64,000 nt of DNA from NCBI RefSeq assembly GCF_011386835.1, contig NC_088792.1:223227894-223291893 (forward strand), read 5' to 3'. The notes under the pieces were generated by a model. That model saw nothing but the letters and a program-made list of their open reading frames with translations, did no database searches and was not told the DNA's origin. This document shows positions 24,863 to 36,400 of this stretch, one piece after another; within the stretch, counting starts at the first letter, position 1; every line of letters starts with the position of its first letter. The stretch comes from Chrysemys picta bellii. Taxonomy: Eukaryota; Chordata; Testudines; Emydidae. The translations under genes were made by a program, and so were the position numbers.

Positions 24863-25584
24863 AATGAGGACTATGCTATTACTGCAGTTGTGAGAAAACT
24901 TCTACATCCATCTCCTCCTCCTTCCAGAGTGCTGTCAAAATGAGTGAAACGCCATCAACTAATTATTCAATGCTTCAGCCAAACTCCTCTGAGAGTGAAC
25001 AGACTTTGTCTACACGTCACTTCAATGTCACCGAACCTGTTGTGGCCAAACGAATCTGTTTCTATAAAAGTGGAGACCCTCAGTTTAATGGGATCAAAAT
25101 GGTCATTAATAATAGATCTTTCAAAACATTTGATGCCTTGCTGGATAACTTGTCCAAAAGAGTCCCAATACCATTTGGGGTGAGGAATATTAGTACACCA
25201 CGCGGGATACACAGTATCACCAATCTGGAGGACCTTGAAGATGGAAAGTCTTATATTTGTTCCCATCAGAAGAAAATTAAGCCCATTAATTTGGAGCGGG
25301 CCAGTAAGAAGCCATTACCCTGGCAGATCAGCAGGCCAGTTAGTGCTCGTCGCCGAGTTGTGCAGTTAGCCAGGGAGAAAGAAGACGGCATTGTTCAGGA
25401 AGACAGAGCTGTCAAAATAAGAACCCCTAAAAAGCTCCTTGTTTTCAAAAATGGTGACATAAGAATCAGGTGCACTATAGTTCTGAGTAAGAAGAACATG
25501 CAAAACTTTGAGACCTTTCTGGATTCCATAAGTGAGTTAATGCAGTATCCAGTTGTGAAGTTATACACTACGGATGGCAGAAAG
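24863..25584 (+). CDS. RP1: RP1 exon 2 (start codon, DCX1 and most of DCX2)
   Basis: First coding exon of the photoreceptor axonemal microtubule-associated protein RP1. Translation starts at 24940 (A at -3, favourable context) and gives 215 codons to the donor at 25585, ending on a codon boundary. Residues about 38-118 form the first doublecortin domain (KRICFYKSGDPQFNG, then RNISTPRG and LEDLEDGKSYICS). A second DCX domain opens at about 166 (KLLVFKNGD) and runs into exon 3. The family binds and stabilises axonemal microtubules of the photoreceptor outer segment and helps stack discs (established knowledge). The acceptor is probably the AG at 24861-24862, after a T-rich tract; a second AG at 24926-24927 is possible. 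The donor is AAG|GTTAGA, weak because +3 is T. Unspliced, the frame runs 24 more codons to a stop at 25659. Identity is clear from the DCX sequence and the downstream exons. Confidence 0.95.
24864..24893 (+). promoter_or_regulatory. Candidate upstream ORF in RP1 5' UTR
   Basis: If exon 2 begins at 24863, an ATG occurs two bases in and reads nine codons to TGA. It is out of frame with the RP1 start at 24940. Use of the alternative acceptor at 24926-24927 would remove it. Confidence 0.3.
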
Positions 25585-26164
25585 GTTAGAATAAACAATG
25601 GCATGAGATATGCTTTTCACAATGTTTGCTTTTATAATATTACCAATGTTATCAAATGATTTGGTTGCTTACATGGCTGGTGAACGCTCTGACCAGTGTA
25701 AGGTCCCTGTGCCCTGACCATCAGCTATCTGCTGCCTTCCTTGTAGATCTGCCTCTGTACACTTATGGGCCTTTAAAAAAAGATAGTCAGTTTTGAGGAA
25801 GGATGCACACTCATCTTGGGACTGCAGTGACTGAAGCGAGAGAATTTTAATCCTAGGTTTTCATGGAAGCCCACCAGTCTTCTCTTAAACCACTCTTAAA
25901 CCTCTTAAAGACTCTATGTCTTCTAATGACAGCTTTTCCTGGACAGGATGCTTTTCTAGTCCTTTTTCATGCATGCCTTCAACATATGTCCACTCATCCA
26001 ATCACATGTAACCCTTCCATAGCCCTGCCTCACAATTAGGACATGCATTAGGCAGAGCTCCTTTAGAATGCTACCTCTGTTCCCTTAAGAGATGGTCTAT
26101 TAATGCAGCAGAACAAATTCCTGTACCTACCCATCCCACAGGAGTTGTGAGCATCTTCACTATG

Positions 26165-27640
26165 ATGTATTCAAGTTGTCAGGGCCTGACTAAGTTCACC
26201 TTAGGGTACTTAAGGAACTAGCTAAAGAAATCTTTGAACCATTAGTGATTATCTTTGAGAACTCATGGAGAACCATGAGGTACCAAAGGACTGGAAAAGG
26301 AAAACATAGTACCTATCTTTAAAAAGGGAAACAAAGAGGACCTAGGGAATTACATGCCAATTAGCCTAACTTTAATACCTGGGAAGATACTGGAACAAAT
26401 TACTAAACAATCAATTTGTAAGCACCTAGAAGATAATAACGTTATAAGTAGTAGCCAACATGATTTTGTCAAAAGCAAATCATGCCAGACCAACCTAATT
26501 TCCTTCTTTGACAGGGTTCATGCCCTAGTAGATTGGGGTGGCAGGGAAGCTGTAGATGTGATATATGTTGATCTTAGTAAGGCTTTTGACACAGTCCCAC
26601 ATAAGCAAACTAGGAGGATGTGGTCTAGATGAAATTACTATAAAGTGTGTGCATAACTGGTTGAAAAAACAAACTTAAAGAGTATTTATTGATGGTTCAC
26701 TGTCTAGCTGGGTGGACAGATCTAGTGGAGTCCTATATGTGTCTGTTCTAGGTCCAAAACTAGTCAACAGTTTCATTAATGACTTGGATAATGAAGTGGA
26801 GAGTGTGCTTATAAAATTTGAACATCACACCAAGCTGGGAGGTGTTGCAACCTCTTTGGAGGACAGGATTAGAATTCAAAATGACTTTGATAAATATGAC
26901 TGAAATAAAAAAGATGAAATTAAATAAAGACAAATGCAGAGTACCACACTTAGGAAGGAAAAATCAAATTCACAAATATAGAATGGGGAATAACTGACCA
27001 TGCAATAGTACTGCTGAAAATAATCTGGGGATTATAGTGGATCACAGATAAATATGGGCGAACAATATGAAGCAGTTGTAAAAAAGGCTAATATCATTCT
27101 GGGGTGTATTAACTGGATTGTCATATGTAAGACATGGGAGGAAATTGTCCTGCTATACTTGACACTTGTGAGACCTCAGTTGGAGCATTGTGCCCAGTTT
27201 TGGATGCCATACTTTAAGAAAGATGTGAACAAATTGGAGAGAGTCCAGAGGAGAGCAAGAAAAATGATAAAAGGTCTAGAAACCTGATCATGAGGAAGAG
27301 TTAAAAAGAAACTGGGCATATTTAGTCTTGAAAAAAGAAGACTGACTGGGGACCAGATAAGTCTTCAAATATGTTAAGGGCTGTTATAAAGAGGGTTGTT
27401 CTCCATGTCTCTTGAAGCTTAATGTGCAGCAAGGAAGATTTAGGTTATATCTTTGGAAAGAACATTCTAACAATAAGGATAATCAAGTACTGGAATAGAC
27501 TTCCAAGGGAGGTATTGGAATCCTGTTACTGGAAGTTTTTAAGAAGAGGTTAGACAAACACCTGTCAGGGATGATATAGATATAGTTGGTTCTGCCTGTT
27601 GAGGTCCCTTCCAACCCTACATTTCTGTGATTCCATGACA
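26165..27640 (+). mobile_element. CR1 LINE fragment in RP1 intron 2
   Basis: Forward CR1 ORF2 remnants: PGKILEQITKQSICKHLEDN, YVDLSKAFDTVPHK (reverse transcriptase), TLVRPQLEHCAQFWMPYF and VQRRARKMIKGLE, in several frames. It ends in the CR1 3' words GGTCCCTTCCAACCC and TTTCTGTGATTCCATGA. Frameshifted and inactive. Confidence 0.9.
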
Positions 27641-27954
27641 ATGTAATTGCTAATGTAAGAGCAAAAGTACCTAGACTCAAAACTAAAAGTCAGATTTCCT
27701 GTATGGCTACTACATTGCTGAGGAACTCTCACAATGCCATAAACTAAGTAACCTTGATTTTTATCCCTATTTCTCTATATTTTTAATGTTCAAAGGATGA
27801 AATTGCTATAAGCAATGTTCAACAGTATTATGTTCTTCATCTGTCTTTGCCACCCATGAGTTATGGCTATAAAACCTAATATAAGGTTATCTTACATTTT
27901 ATAAAGTGTGGACCAAATCCTAGCCCCAAAAGCCCGAAATTTCCAGAAACAATG

Positions 27955-28075
27955 GGCCTGATTCTCCTCTCGCTTACACAAGTTGTACATTGTTGTAACT
28001 TCATTAACTACAATGGAGTTTCTTCTGGTTTACACTGGTATAACTGAAAGGGGAATCACACTCAGCTCAACTGAT
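27955..28075. repeat. Palindromic ancient repeat
   Basis: GATTCTCCTCTCGCTTACAC and GGTTTACACTGGTATAACTG arms flank a CATTAACTACAATGGAGTT centre. It belongs to the hairpin-type non-autonomous elements seen elsewhere in the window. Confidence 0.5.
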
Positions 28076-28718
28076 CACTCGTGCAGGGTGAATCTTTCAC
28101 CTTCCATCTGGTGAAGATGTGATTTCTGTGTTCGGTGTCCACAAGTAGACATTAAAGAGAGAAAGGGGCATGTCACCTACAAGCTAGCAAAGCACAATCC
28201 ATGAGGCTCAAATTCCTTGTAATTGGAGGAGCAGGAAGCCAGGTCCACTACTAATTCTGTATATTTGGCAGTATGCAGCCACAGACCACCCATACAAGAG
28301 TCTGGTAATATATTTTGTGGCTGAAGATTCTTCCCTTCACTGACTCATACACACACACTCTCACTCAGTCATTTCATGGCTGTTGATTGATTCTATATTG
28401 GGATAAATCCAAACTCCATTTCCAAACTCTTGAACTTCAGGGAAATATTTATCTGGATCCAAACTTTGCTTGACAATATCATCTTCTAATATATTTACAC
28501 ACTTACTTACAAAGACACAGGAAGTGCATTACCCCATGTGGAAATAAATTCCATTCTGGAATAAAATCCAGCCCTTTGTAATAGCCTGCTGCAATGCTAT
28601 ATATGTATAGGGTAGAAAGTGAAGAAAAAACTATGTGGAAAGACTATACCTGTTGTATTATTACTGTTTGTTACTGATGCAGAGAAATTGATTTGTTGTT
28701 GTGTTTTTTCCCCCCCAG

Positions 28719-28890
28719 GTTCCTAACCTTCAGTCTCTGATCTTGTGTTCTGGGGCTATTGTGGCAGCTGGGAGAGAGCCTTTTAAACCAGGGAATTATG
28801 ATCCTCACAGGTATTCACTACCTGCTAAGTTGCCGGGACTCTCCAATCGTGTGTACCCCAAAGCAAATGCCAAATCAGAGAGCAGAAATA
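28719..28890 (+). CDS. RP1: RP1 exon 3 (end of DCX2)
   Basis: A 172-nt exon flanked by a strong acceptor (T run and C run ending CCCCAG at 28718) and a consensus donor GTAAGT at 28891. It starts in phase 0, matching the end of exon 2, and ends with one base of a split codon (phase 1). It encodes residues 216-272, completing the second doublecortin domain: [18 protein letters not shown] is the typical RP1-family DCX ending, followed by a basic linker with [15 protein letters not shown]. The phase-1 end fits both exon 4 at 33415 and the PLAT exon at 55847, so this is the point where two alternative C-termini could diverge. The preceding intron is 3.1 kb and contains a CR1. Confidence 0.93.
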
Positions 28891-29799
28891 GTAAGTCCCT
28901 TTAATTATTTTGTATTTTCTCAAGTGATTTATCTCTTTCACATTTTAATGTTAAAAAAAAAGAAACCATAGCGATCTGATTGGGATCAAGGGTATTCAAG
29001 CAGGCCAGTTGAAACAAAACTATTTATTTTTGCTCAGATTTCCTCAGTAGGCATCAGAAGGATCAAAGAATTAATTTTCATTTTGGAATTCAAGTTTCTG
29101 TTAAAAATTCAGCTGGCTTACATATTTCCTTTCAAACAGAATTATTTGGACTTGTAAGTGAAGCTATCAAGGCATATTTTAAAATGGGCTGATTGTTGCT
29201 AATCTATCCACATCATGCTACAGCAAGGGTAAAAGAAAGCACACAGTTTGATACAGAGAACAAATGTATGTCTCCCTTCTAGTTGAACTTTCTGATGGTA
29301 TTACAGCAGAGCAAATGTATTATCATACAGTGTTCAGATCTTAGCTCAGTAAATGAATAGGGATATCTTGTCATATCCTTAATTTCATATGTGCCCATAC
29401 CTAACTAAAGCAAATTGGGAAAAGCAAGGAAATAAGCAGTTAAGTTATTCAGTATCCAGGTGCCCTCCACGCGTTTCAACTTCAACTAGTTCCTTTTCAC
29501 CACTCTGTGCCCACGTGTATCTTCCCCCTCATCCTGAACAGTCAGTATGTAGCCTTAACTCTGTTTATTGGCCACGTGTTCATGTGTTTTCATTTAAAAT
29601 AGGTGTGGTGTGACTTTCATAAAGTTACAGTGAACATTGTATTGGTTTCTGTAAGTGAGGTACACTGTCAGGTTGCTGATCATTTGTCTATCTAAAGTGC
29701 TTATATGGTCTTGCTACCATAGCATTCAATGTATCCATCCACACAACATTCAAGAGAGGTAGAGAAGTACTAATATCTCCATTGTACAGACAGGAAACT

Positions 29800-30105
29800 G
29801 TCACAGAGAGACTAAGGGTTACATTTATAAAAGTGATTAGTGATTTTTGGATGCTTCAGTGTTTGGGTGCCCAACTTGAGACACCTTAGGGGTCTGAATT
29901 TTAGAAATTGCTAAGCACCCACCCTCTGTATTTCAGGACCCTTTAAGATTTCTTAATTTAGACACAGATGATCCTGAGTCACTTTTAAAACTGTAGGTCT
30001 TAACAACTTGCCCAAGATCACACAGGAAGTCTGGGGTAGAATGGGACTTGAAAGTTGAATCTCCTGACTCTCAACTAGTGCCCACAACAGGGCACCGTAC
30101 TTCCT
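29800..30105 (-). repeat. MIR-like SINE with adjoining repeat, reverse
   Basis: AACTTGCCCAAGATCACACA is the inverse SINE core, and GGACTTGAAAGTTGAATCTCC is a degenerate inverse B-box region. The left part carries GGGTGCCCAACTTGAG words of another repeat. Confidence 0.55.
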
Positions 30106-31147
30106 CACATCCTTATGGCTGCAACATGTTTTTCAGTAGTGTTTGGGTAAAGTTATGTGAATAGGTGATTTCCACTTGGCTCCTCATGGAGCTGCTACAC
30201 GGGGTGCCCGATGAACTGAGGAAAGAGAGAGTGAGGATGTTGGGGAAGCCTAGAGGTGATCAGGCATGAGGGGATTTTGAGGAAGAGAACTTTATGGGGG
30301 GAGATCAGGTCTTTCTGGAGAGCCTAAGATGTGTGGGGGAACACAGTACTTCTGTGGCAAGACATTAGCTCATCTAGGGCTTCGTGACACTACTGCCTCT
30401 GCTGCTCACCAAGACACCAGTAAAGTTTCCTGAAGTGCTGGAGAACCAAGGAAGCAGTGCTGCAGGAGCTAATTTTCCATGGTGCTCCTGCCTTGCTGTG
30501 CTGAGGAGCCAAAGCAGCATCAACTGCCAATGCCTCTGCACAGAGACACTAAGCTCCCATTCACACATCCCCGCCCAGTGTCCCTGCTGAATATCTCATG
30601 TCCCTAAGTCCACTCTCTTTAGTTTGTCCCAACTTCCACCCTGTAGCCCGCCCTGATGTCTCTTGCCCCATATGTCATCTCCTTGGTCGCCAGGGCTATG
30701 CATACAGGATAGCTGATGAGTTAAGAGAACAAGTAGCAACATTCTGAGGCGAATGAAATTACTACAAAAATCAAAGTTGTCAATAAGTTTTTCTCTTCCA
30801 TCTAAATGTTGCCTATAATTATAGTCAAGTTGGCAGCATATGGAAGTAGCTGACAGATCTGGAAAGTTTCATCAGCTAATATTGGGCAAATGCAGTTAAA
30901 GCAAGAGGAATAACTCTTTATGTATTTTACTTTAAAAATTCAAACTGCCCTATGTCAGAGACATCATCAGGTTATAGGAGTGTAAAGTTCAGAGTTTTGG
31001 GGAACTTCTGTTGTTTCCATTCCATTTCCAGAGGCAAGTAAGATGAGATTTTTATTTACAGAAGTGAAAGGTCTGGTCTCTGGAACGAGAGCCAGACTGA
31101 ATTTACTATCCTTTCTCATTCAGTTCCTGGAAAAGCCTCTACAATGG

Positions 31148-31808
31148 TGTAGAGCAGCAGACTCACCCCTGCGGCGCCTCCTGCTGGTGACTTCTGGGAA
31201 TTAGCTCTTCCAGTGTCCTGGAGTGCCCTCTGCAGGCCAGTGGTCTGCCTTTCTTCTGGCCCCCATGTCCCTCCCAGACCCCAGTGCCCTTTTATCTGGG
31301 GTGCTGCCCCCTGGCAGTATACCCCTCAGTACTAGGGTCTCCCCTCCCCATGGAACCCCAACCCACTATCCCTACCTCACCTCAGAATAAGGCCAGTGCC
31401 AGTCACCAACTAGCCCCCGCTCCCTGGGGCAGACTGCAGTATAGGCCACTCATCACAGGTAAGGTTGGGTTTGGACCTGCTGCCTTGGCCTACCCATGGG
31501 CTGCCCTCTGCAACCCCCAGAACCCCTTAGCCTCCTATTAGGCCACAGCCTGGGGCTATCCAGGCAGGAGCTCCCCAGCCCTGGTCCACTCAGGTACCCT
31601 GTGTCTAGCTCACTGCAGCCAGACCCTTCTCTCTCTGAAGGCAGAGAGAGACTCCTGAGCTCTTATACAGGCCAGCTGAGGCCTGATTGGGGCGTGGCCC
31701 AGCTGCGGCTGCTTCCCCAATCAGCCTTGTAGCTTTTCCTTTGCCCGAGCCCTGCTCCCTGGCTGTTTTAAACCCTTCAGGGCAGGAGTGGGGGACCACC
31801 CTGCTACA
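31148..31808. mobile_element. Solo LTR with 5-bp target duplication
   Basis: A 661-bp unit beginning TGTAG and ending CTACA, flanked on both sides by AATGG (31143-31147 and 31809-31813). TG...CA ends with a 5-bp duplication are typical of LTR retroelements. It is GC-rich, with TATA-like TTATACAG near 31664. No internal gag/pol lies next to it, so it is the remnant of LTR-LTR recombination. Orientation is not decided. Confidence 0.75.
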
Positions 31809-33414
31809 AATGGAAACTTGAAAGAGGCAACAAATCTGAAATAGTGTGTGTGTATGCAACAGTAACATGGGTAGTCATGAAAACCTTCACACAAATTCTT
31901 TTAGGGCCCACTCCAGCAAACAACATGCTTAACTTTAAGCATGTGAATAGTTCTATTGAAGTCAAATTAATGTTAAGCACATGCTTAAGTGCTCTGCTGG
32001 ACTATAATATAAATTCCAAACCACTACATAAAGTGACTGAATACTTCTTCTAGAAATGTCATTACCAATTATGTCCTTATATATGTCTTTCTGAATTTGT
32101 GTTTGTGTGCACATACTGTATTATTTTAAGTATACATATAAATATACACAAAGCTTAGTGAAGGAGCACAGTTTAGAAAATTCTGTTTAGATTTCTCCTG
32201 GTGTACTTTTGGTCTCTCACCTATTCTTTTCACTGTGTGACACTCAAAGATAGATGAGATTTTGTCAGTGCATAGGTGCTGAAACCAGAGTGCAAGGGGT
32301 GCTCCCACAACCCTGGCGTGAAGTGGTTTCCATTATATGTGGGGTTTACAGTATGGTTCAATTACTCTCAACACCCCCACTATACAAATTGTTCCAGCAC
32401 CCCGTGACAGTATCAAGTTATTACAAACTAATGCAAACACATTTTAGAAATACTTAACTGTGTGCAGACAAACACATTAGAAGTGAATATGAATATGAAT
32501 ATTCTCATTGCCTTGAATGGTCTTTGGACCAGGTCCTAGAGAACTGTAGCATATATGCACATTGTAACACATGATGTACATTAAAATGCATGATGTAAAA
32601 ATCTTATTATAAATGCCTGGTTCAAAATTTAAATGTAAACATATATAGAAGTACATGCTAAGGGCCCAATTCTACAATGTTTACATACATGAATAGTCCA
32701 TGGGACTACTCAGATAACCAAGGATTAGTCATATAAGTGAAGGGTGTAAAATCAATTCCAGAGAGATTTACTTTTAATTGACGTGTTGTAGCACCCATTA
32801 TCATTCAGGTTGTTATGTACTGCATGTGCATTTGGATCCATTAATTACTATTAAATCATCAAGAAGTAGTAAAGGAAAAAGGAGGTTCCATGCTTAACAT
32901 CTTAGGGCCTAATCCTGTGAGGTCCTGTGTGCCTCCTCCAGGGTGGGAAAGCACATTCAACAACCAAGTTGATGGAACTGGGAGCATTCGGCACGTCACA
33001 GGCTTAGGACCTTAAAGATTGTAACACAGGTGTTAGAAGGGTCATGTTGCAAAACAAAATAAAGAAAATTGCACCAGCAGGAAAGTTCAGTCTTTACTCT
33101 TTATAAAAGTTGTGTTTTTTCTTTTTAACAAGTTCTTGGAAACGAGTTAGAGAAAATAGACACCTTACTGTAATAGTTTTTCTTTATGTTACAATAATTT
33201 ATTCAATCCCAATGCTCACAAAAAAAAAAAATTCCCAAAACCTTTCATTGGGTTCCTCTATACTAATCATACTTTGTTTTTTTCTTTTTTCTGTCTCCTT
33301 TCTTTGCCTCCCTGCCTGCTGTCTTTCCGTCTGGATTCTTATGCATGATGATTATCTTCTACACCTTCCATCTAATATTGTGAATTTGGGTGCTTTCAAT
33401 ATAAATGTTGAAAG

Positions 33415-36400
33415 TGAGTACACAAATGCCCTCAGGAGCTCAAATTTACTCAGTTTCTTCTGATAAAGGTTACAGCAATGATAATTCAGATTCTTCTTGC
33501 ATTCCCGACAATTACATGGGCTTAGCAGAAAATCATTCACATGCTGGTGAAGATTTATCGATGGTGCGCTCTGAAGATGACATTGAGAAATCTGTTCATG
33601 TTAATCAAGATGGCAGTATGACAGTAGAGATGAAAGTTCGATTCAGGATAAAAGAGGAAGAAACCATAAAATGGACAACCACTGTCAGTCGTGCTGGTGT
33701 TTCTGCTGATAAAAATATCAAGATTTGCAATTCTGCAGTATGTGCAGAGGATCATTCATCTGATTTAAATATTTCAGCATATATAAAACCTACAGAGGCT
33801 CCAGTCTTGGAGAACTACAATAATGATGAGAGTGACTCACTGCAGCAGATTAACACAGAAGTAACAAGTAAAGAATCAGAATCTGATTTAAGCACTTCTG
33901 ATTATAAAATCTGGCAGAACTCTTCTGCAAACATGAATGTATGCAATGTATCGGAGGATAAAGTCAAACCTCATTTTCATAGGCCTCCTACACCTGGGCC
34001 AAGAAGAGTGAGACAAAAGAAAGCATTAGTTGAAAGTGTCACTGTAATATCTGACAAAAAGGTTCAGGAAAAAATGATAGGACAATTTTCCTACAGTGAG
34101 GAAATAGAAGATGGGGAAAGCAAATCTGAGTATTGCATGGTCACTCATTCCAGCAGTAAAACATCAAGTACTAATAATTCGAAGCTTAGTGAAATAAGCA
34201 ACAATGATTTATTAAAGCTTTCTTTAGAAAAGAAAAAAGAAGAAACTCTGATTAAATTAAGCCATAAAAGTCATGGTTTAAAAGAAACTACAAATACAAA
34301 GACATTAGATATGCCTGATGAAGATGGATTGTTACAGAACATTTTGGAGAAATCAGTTGTGGAGGAAGGCATGTATAATAGTTTACTATCAAGCTGCAAA
34401 GCTAATATCAGTCGCTTCATACCTTCCTCAACAATTTACCAGGCAGATAGGCCTCTTTCAGCAGACACCATCAACTCTTTTCATGACCAGTGTGGAATTA
34501 AAGAAATAAAAAGATCACTGAGTTCATTCATCAGGTACTCAGAATTGTCTCAATCAAAAAGTGGAGACAGACTATGTAACCCATCTGATTTATTACTTTC
34601 TTCTCAAGGATCCATTCACTCAACCTGTACTGGAAACAAACAAACTAAGATGACAATGTCAACATGTACTAATGCTACTCCTGAGACAATAAACTTTACA
34701 ACAGGGTCCTCTCCTACCACTGCTGAGAGTGAGAAACAATTCCACGGCAGCACTGAATGTGATACAACCCATTCCACTGACAAAAGCCAACCTGCATCGT
34801 CTAACAGCAAAAAGAAGAAGAAGAAAAAGAGAAAATCACCATCTCATTATCTGGATCAAGGTGTACATTTGCACCAAAATCAGCAATATAAGGAGACTGC
34901 AGAGGAAGGAACTTTTAAGAGTGAGGAAATGTCTCATGATATGTGCATCACAAGCGAAAGTGTGCAGAAATCTACAACGCAAATTAGAGATACTTATTCT
35001 GAAACATGTCAGAAAAGAGCAATGGCATTTCATGTCAGAAATGGTGATGGATCTATCAATTCAAACAAAAACTTATGTCCTGAAAATGAGTTATGTCCCC
35101 AGGTTTCTGTGGAGCTCCAACAAAATGAGTTATCATTTAGTAAGAAAACAAAAGCTAATAGACAACTGACCAACGTAAAATCCAGATCTGCCAAAAAAAT
35201 TAGTTTGCCACTATCTGCAAGATGTGAAGATAGCCTGATAGAGGAAAAAGCTGATTCAAAAAGTGAAACTGAACACAGCCAAAATACACCAGGTACTGAA
35301 AAAGAAGGCATATGTCACAGCACTAATTCTATAAAACAGACACACAATTCTTTAATGACATCAAAGCCATTGTCAGAAGTGGCTAATGGTAATAACCTAG
35401 AAAGAGAAAAAGACAATGTTATTTCTGACAGTTCATACAAATCTTCAAAGAAAGAGAAAAAACAAAAAAAGAAGAAGAAGAATCCAAGTACACCTGAAAG
35501 TAAAATGCATATGTCAGATGGTGGTAATGCACTGGATGCTCTGAAACAAGAGGATTTTCCAGATGAGATTGCTGAGTATTCACTTGAAAGCTATGTCCAA
35601 AACTGGCTGCAAAACGCATTTCCAAATGCTGTTTTGCCTCCAAACAAATTAGCTCCCATAAATAAAAAGGAAGGGAATATAGCAAATAATAAAATTGGTC
35701 ATTCTCCTTTGGAAAATATGAAAACTCTCTCAGATAAAGAAACTAAGGTTATAGCAAATAAAGTGCACATATCTGGAAAACCCAATCTGATTGAACGTCA
35801 TCTACTAAAAAAGCCAATGGAACCTCTCAGTGAAATGGGAGCTATAGAAGAATCAGCCAAATGGTTATATGGAAGACAAATTGGCTCTTTGACCTGTGCT
35901 GATACAAGTATAATGAAAGAGGTCAAATATTTACTACAGTCAGATTTCCAACATGATACTAAGCTACAGGTGTTTAATGAAATGCATGAAAATGATAAAA
36001 AGAAGTTGCAATCAGAAATTGACTCTCAAGATATAAGTCCAAATCAAAGCATAAGTGCTGAGGTTGCTGTTCAAGTTGATTCCAAAATTTTCAGGAAGAC
36101 TGAAACTGAGGCTCAAAAGGATTGCGTGTCTAGTATGTTGCTACAGCAACTACAATCAGCTATGCTCTGCATTCAAAAGGCTCATACTGGATGTACAGAA
36201 AAATCATGTGGTCCTACAGATTTTTCTTCTCCTTCATTACTTGGATCTTCCCCCAATCTCCTCTTAGCTTGGCTACTTGTACTAAATCTAAAAGAGAGTT
36301 TGAATGGCATGTGCAAAGGTGATATGCTAAAAACTACCTGTAGCTGTTCTGAAATATTTACACTGTTACAATTTCTAAAACAAATTGCAGTCACAGAAGA

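Larger units (their letters stand above)
25585..28718 (+). other. RP1: RP1 intron 2
   Basis: A 3.1-kb intron between a weak donor (GTTAGA) and a strong acceptor. It holds a CR1 fragment (about 26165-27640) and a palindromic ancient repeat near 27955-28075. I see nothing coding in it apart from the dead CR1. Confidence 0.85.
28891..33414 (+). other. RP1: RP1 intron 3
   Basis: A 4.5-kb intron. It contains a reverse-oriented MIR-like SINE (about 29800-30105) and a solo LTR (31148-31808). The acceptor is unusual: the strong pyrimidine tract (about 33270-33340) lies roughly 75 nt before the first usable AG at 33413-33414, and I see no other AG between them. Confidence 0.8.

Noticed and set aside
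34729..35169. 146-aa open frame on + within RP1 exon 4
   Set aside because: It is an alternative frame of the RP1 coding exon with no recognisable domain.
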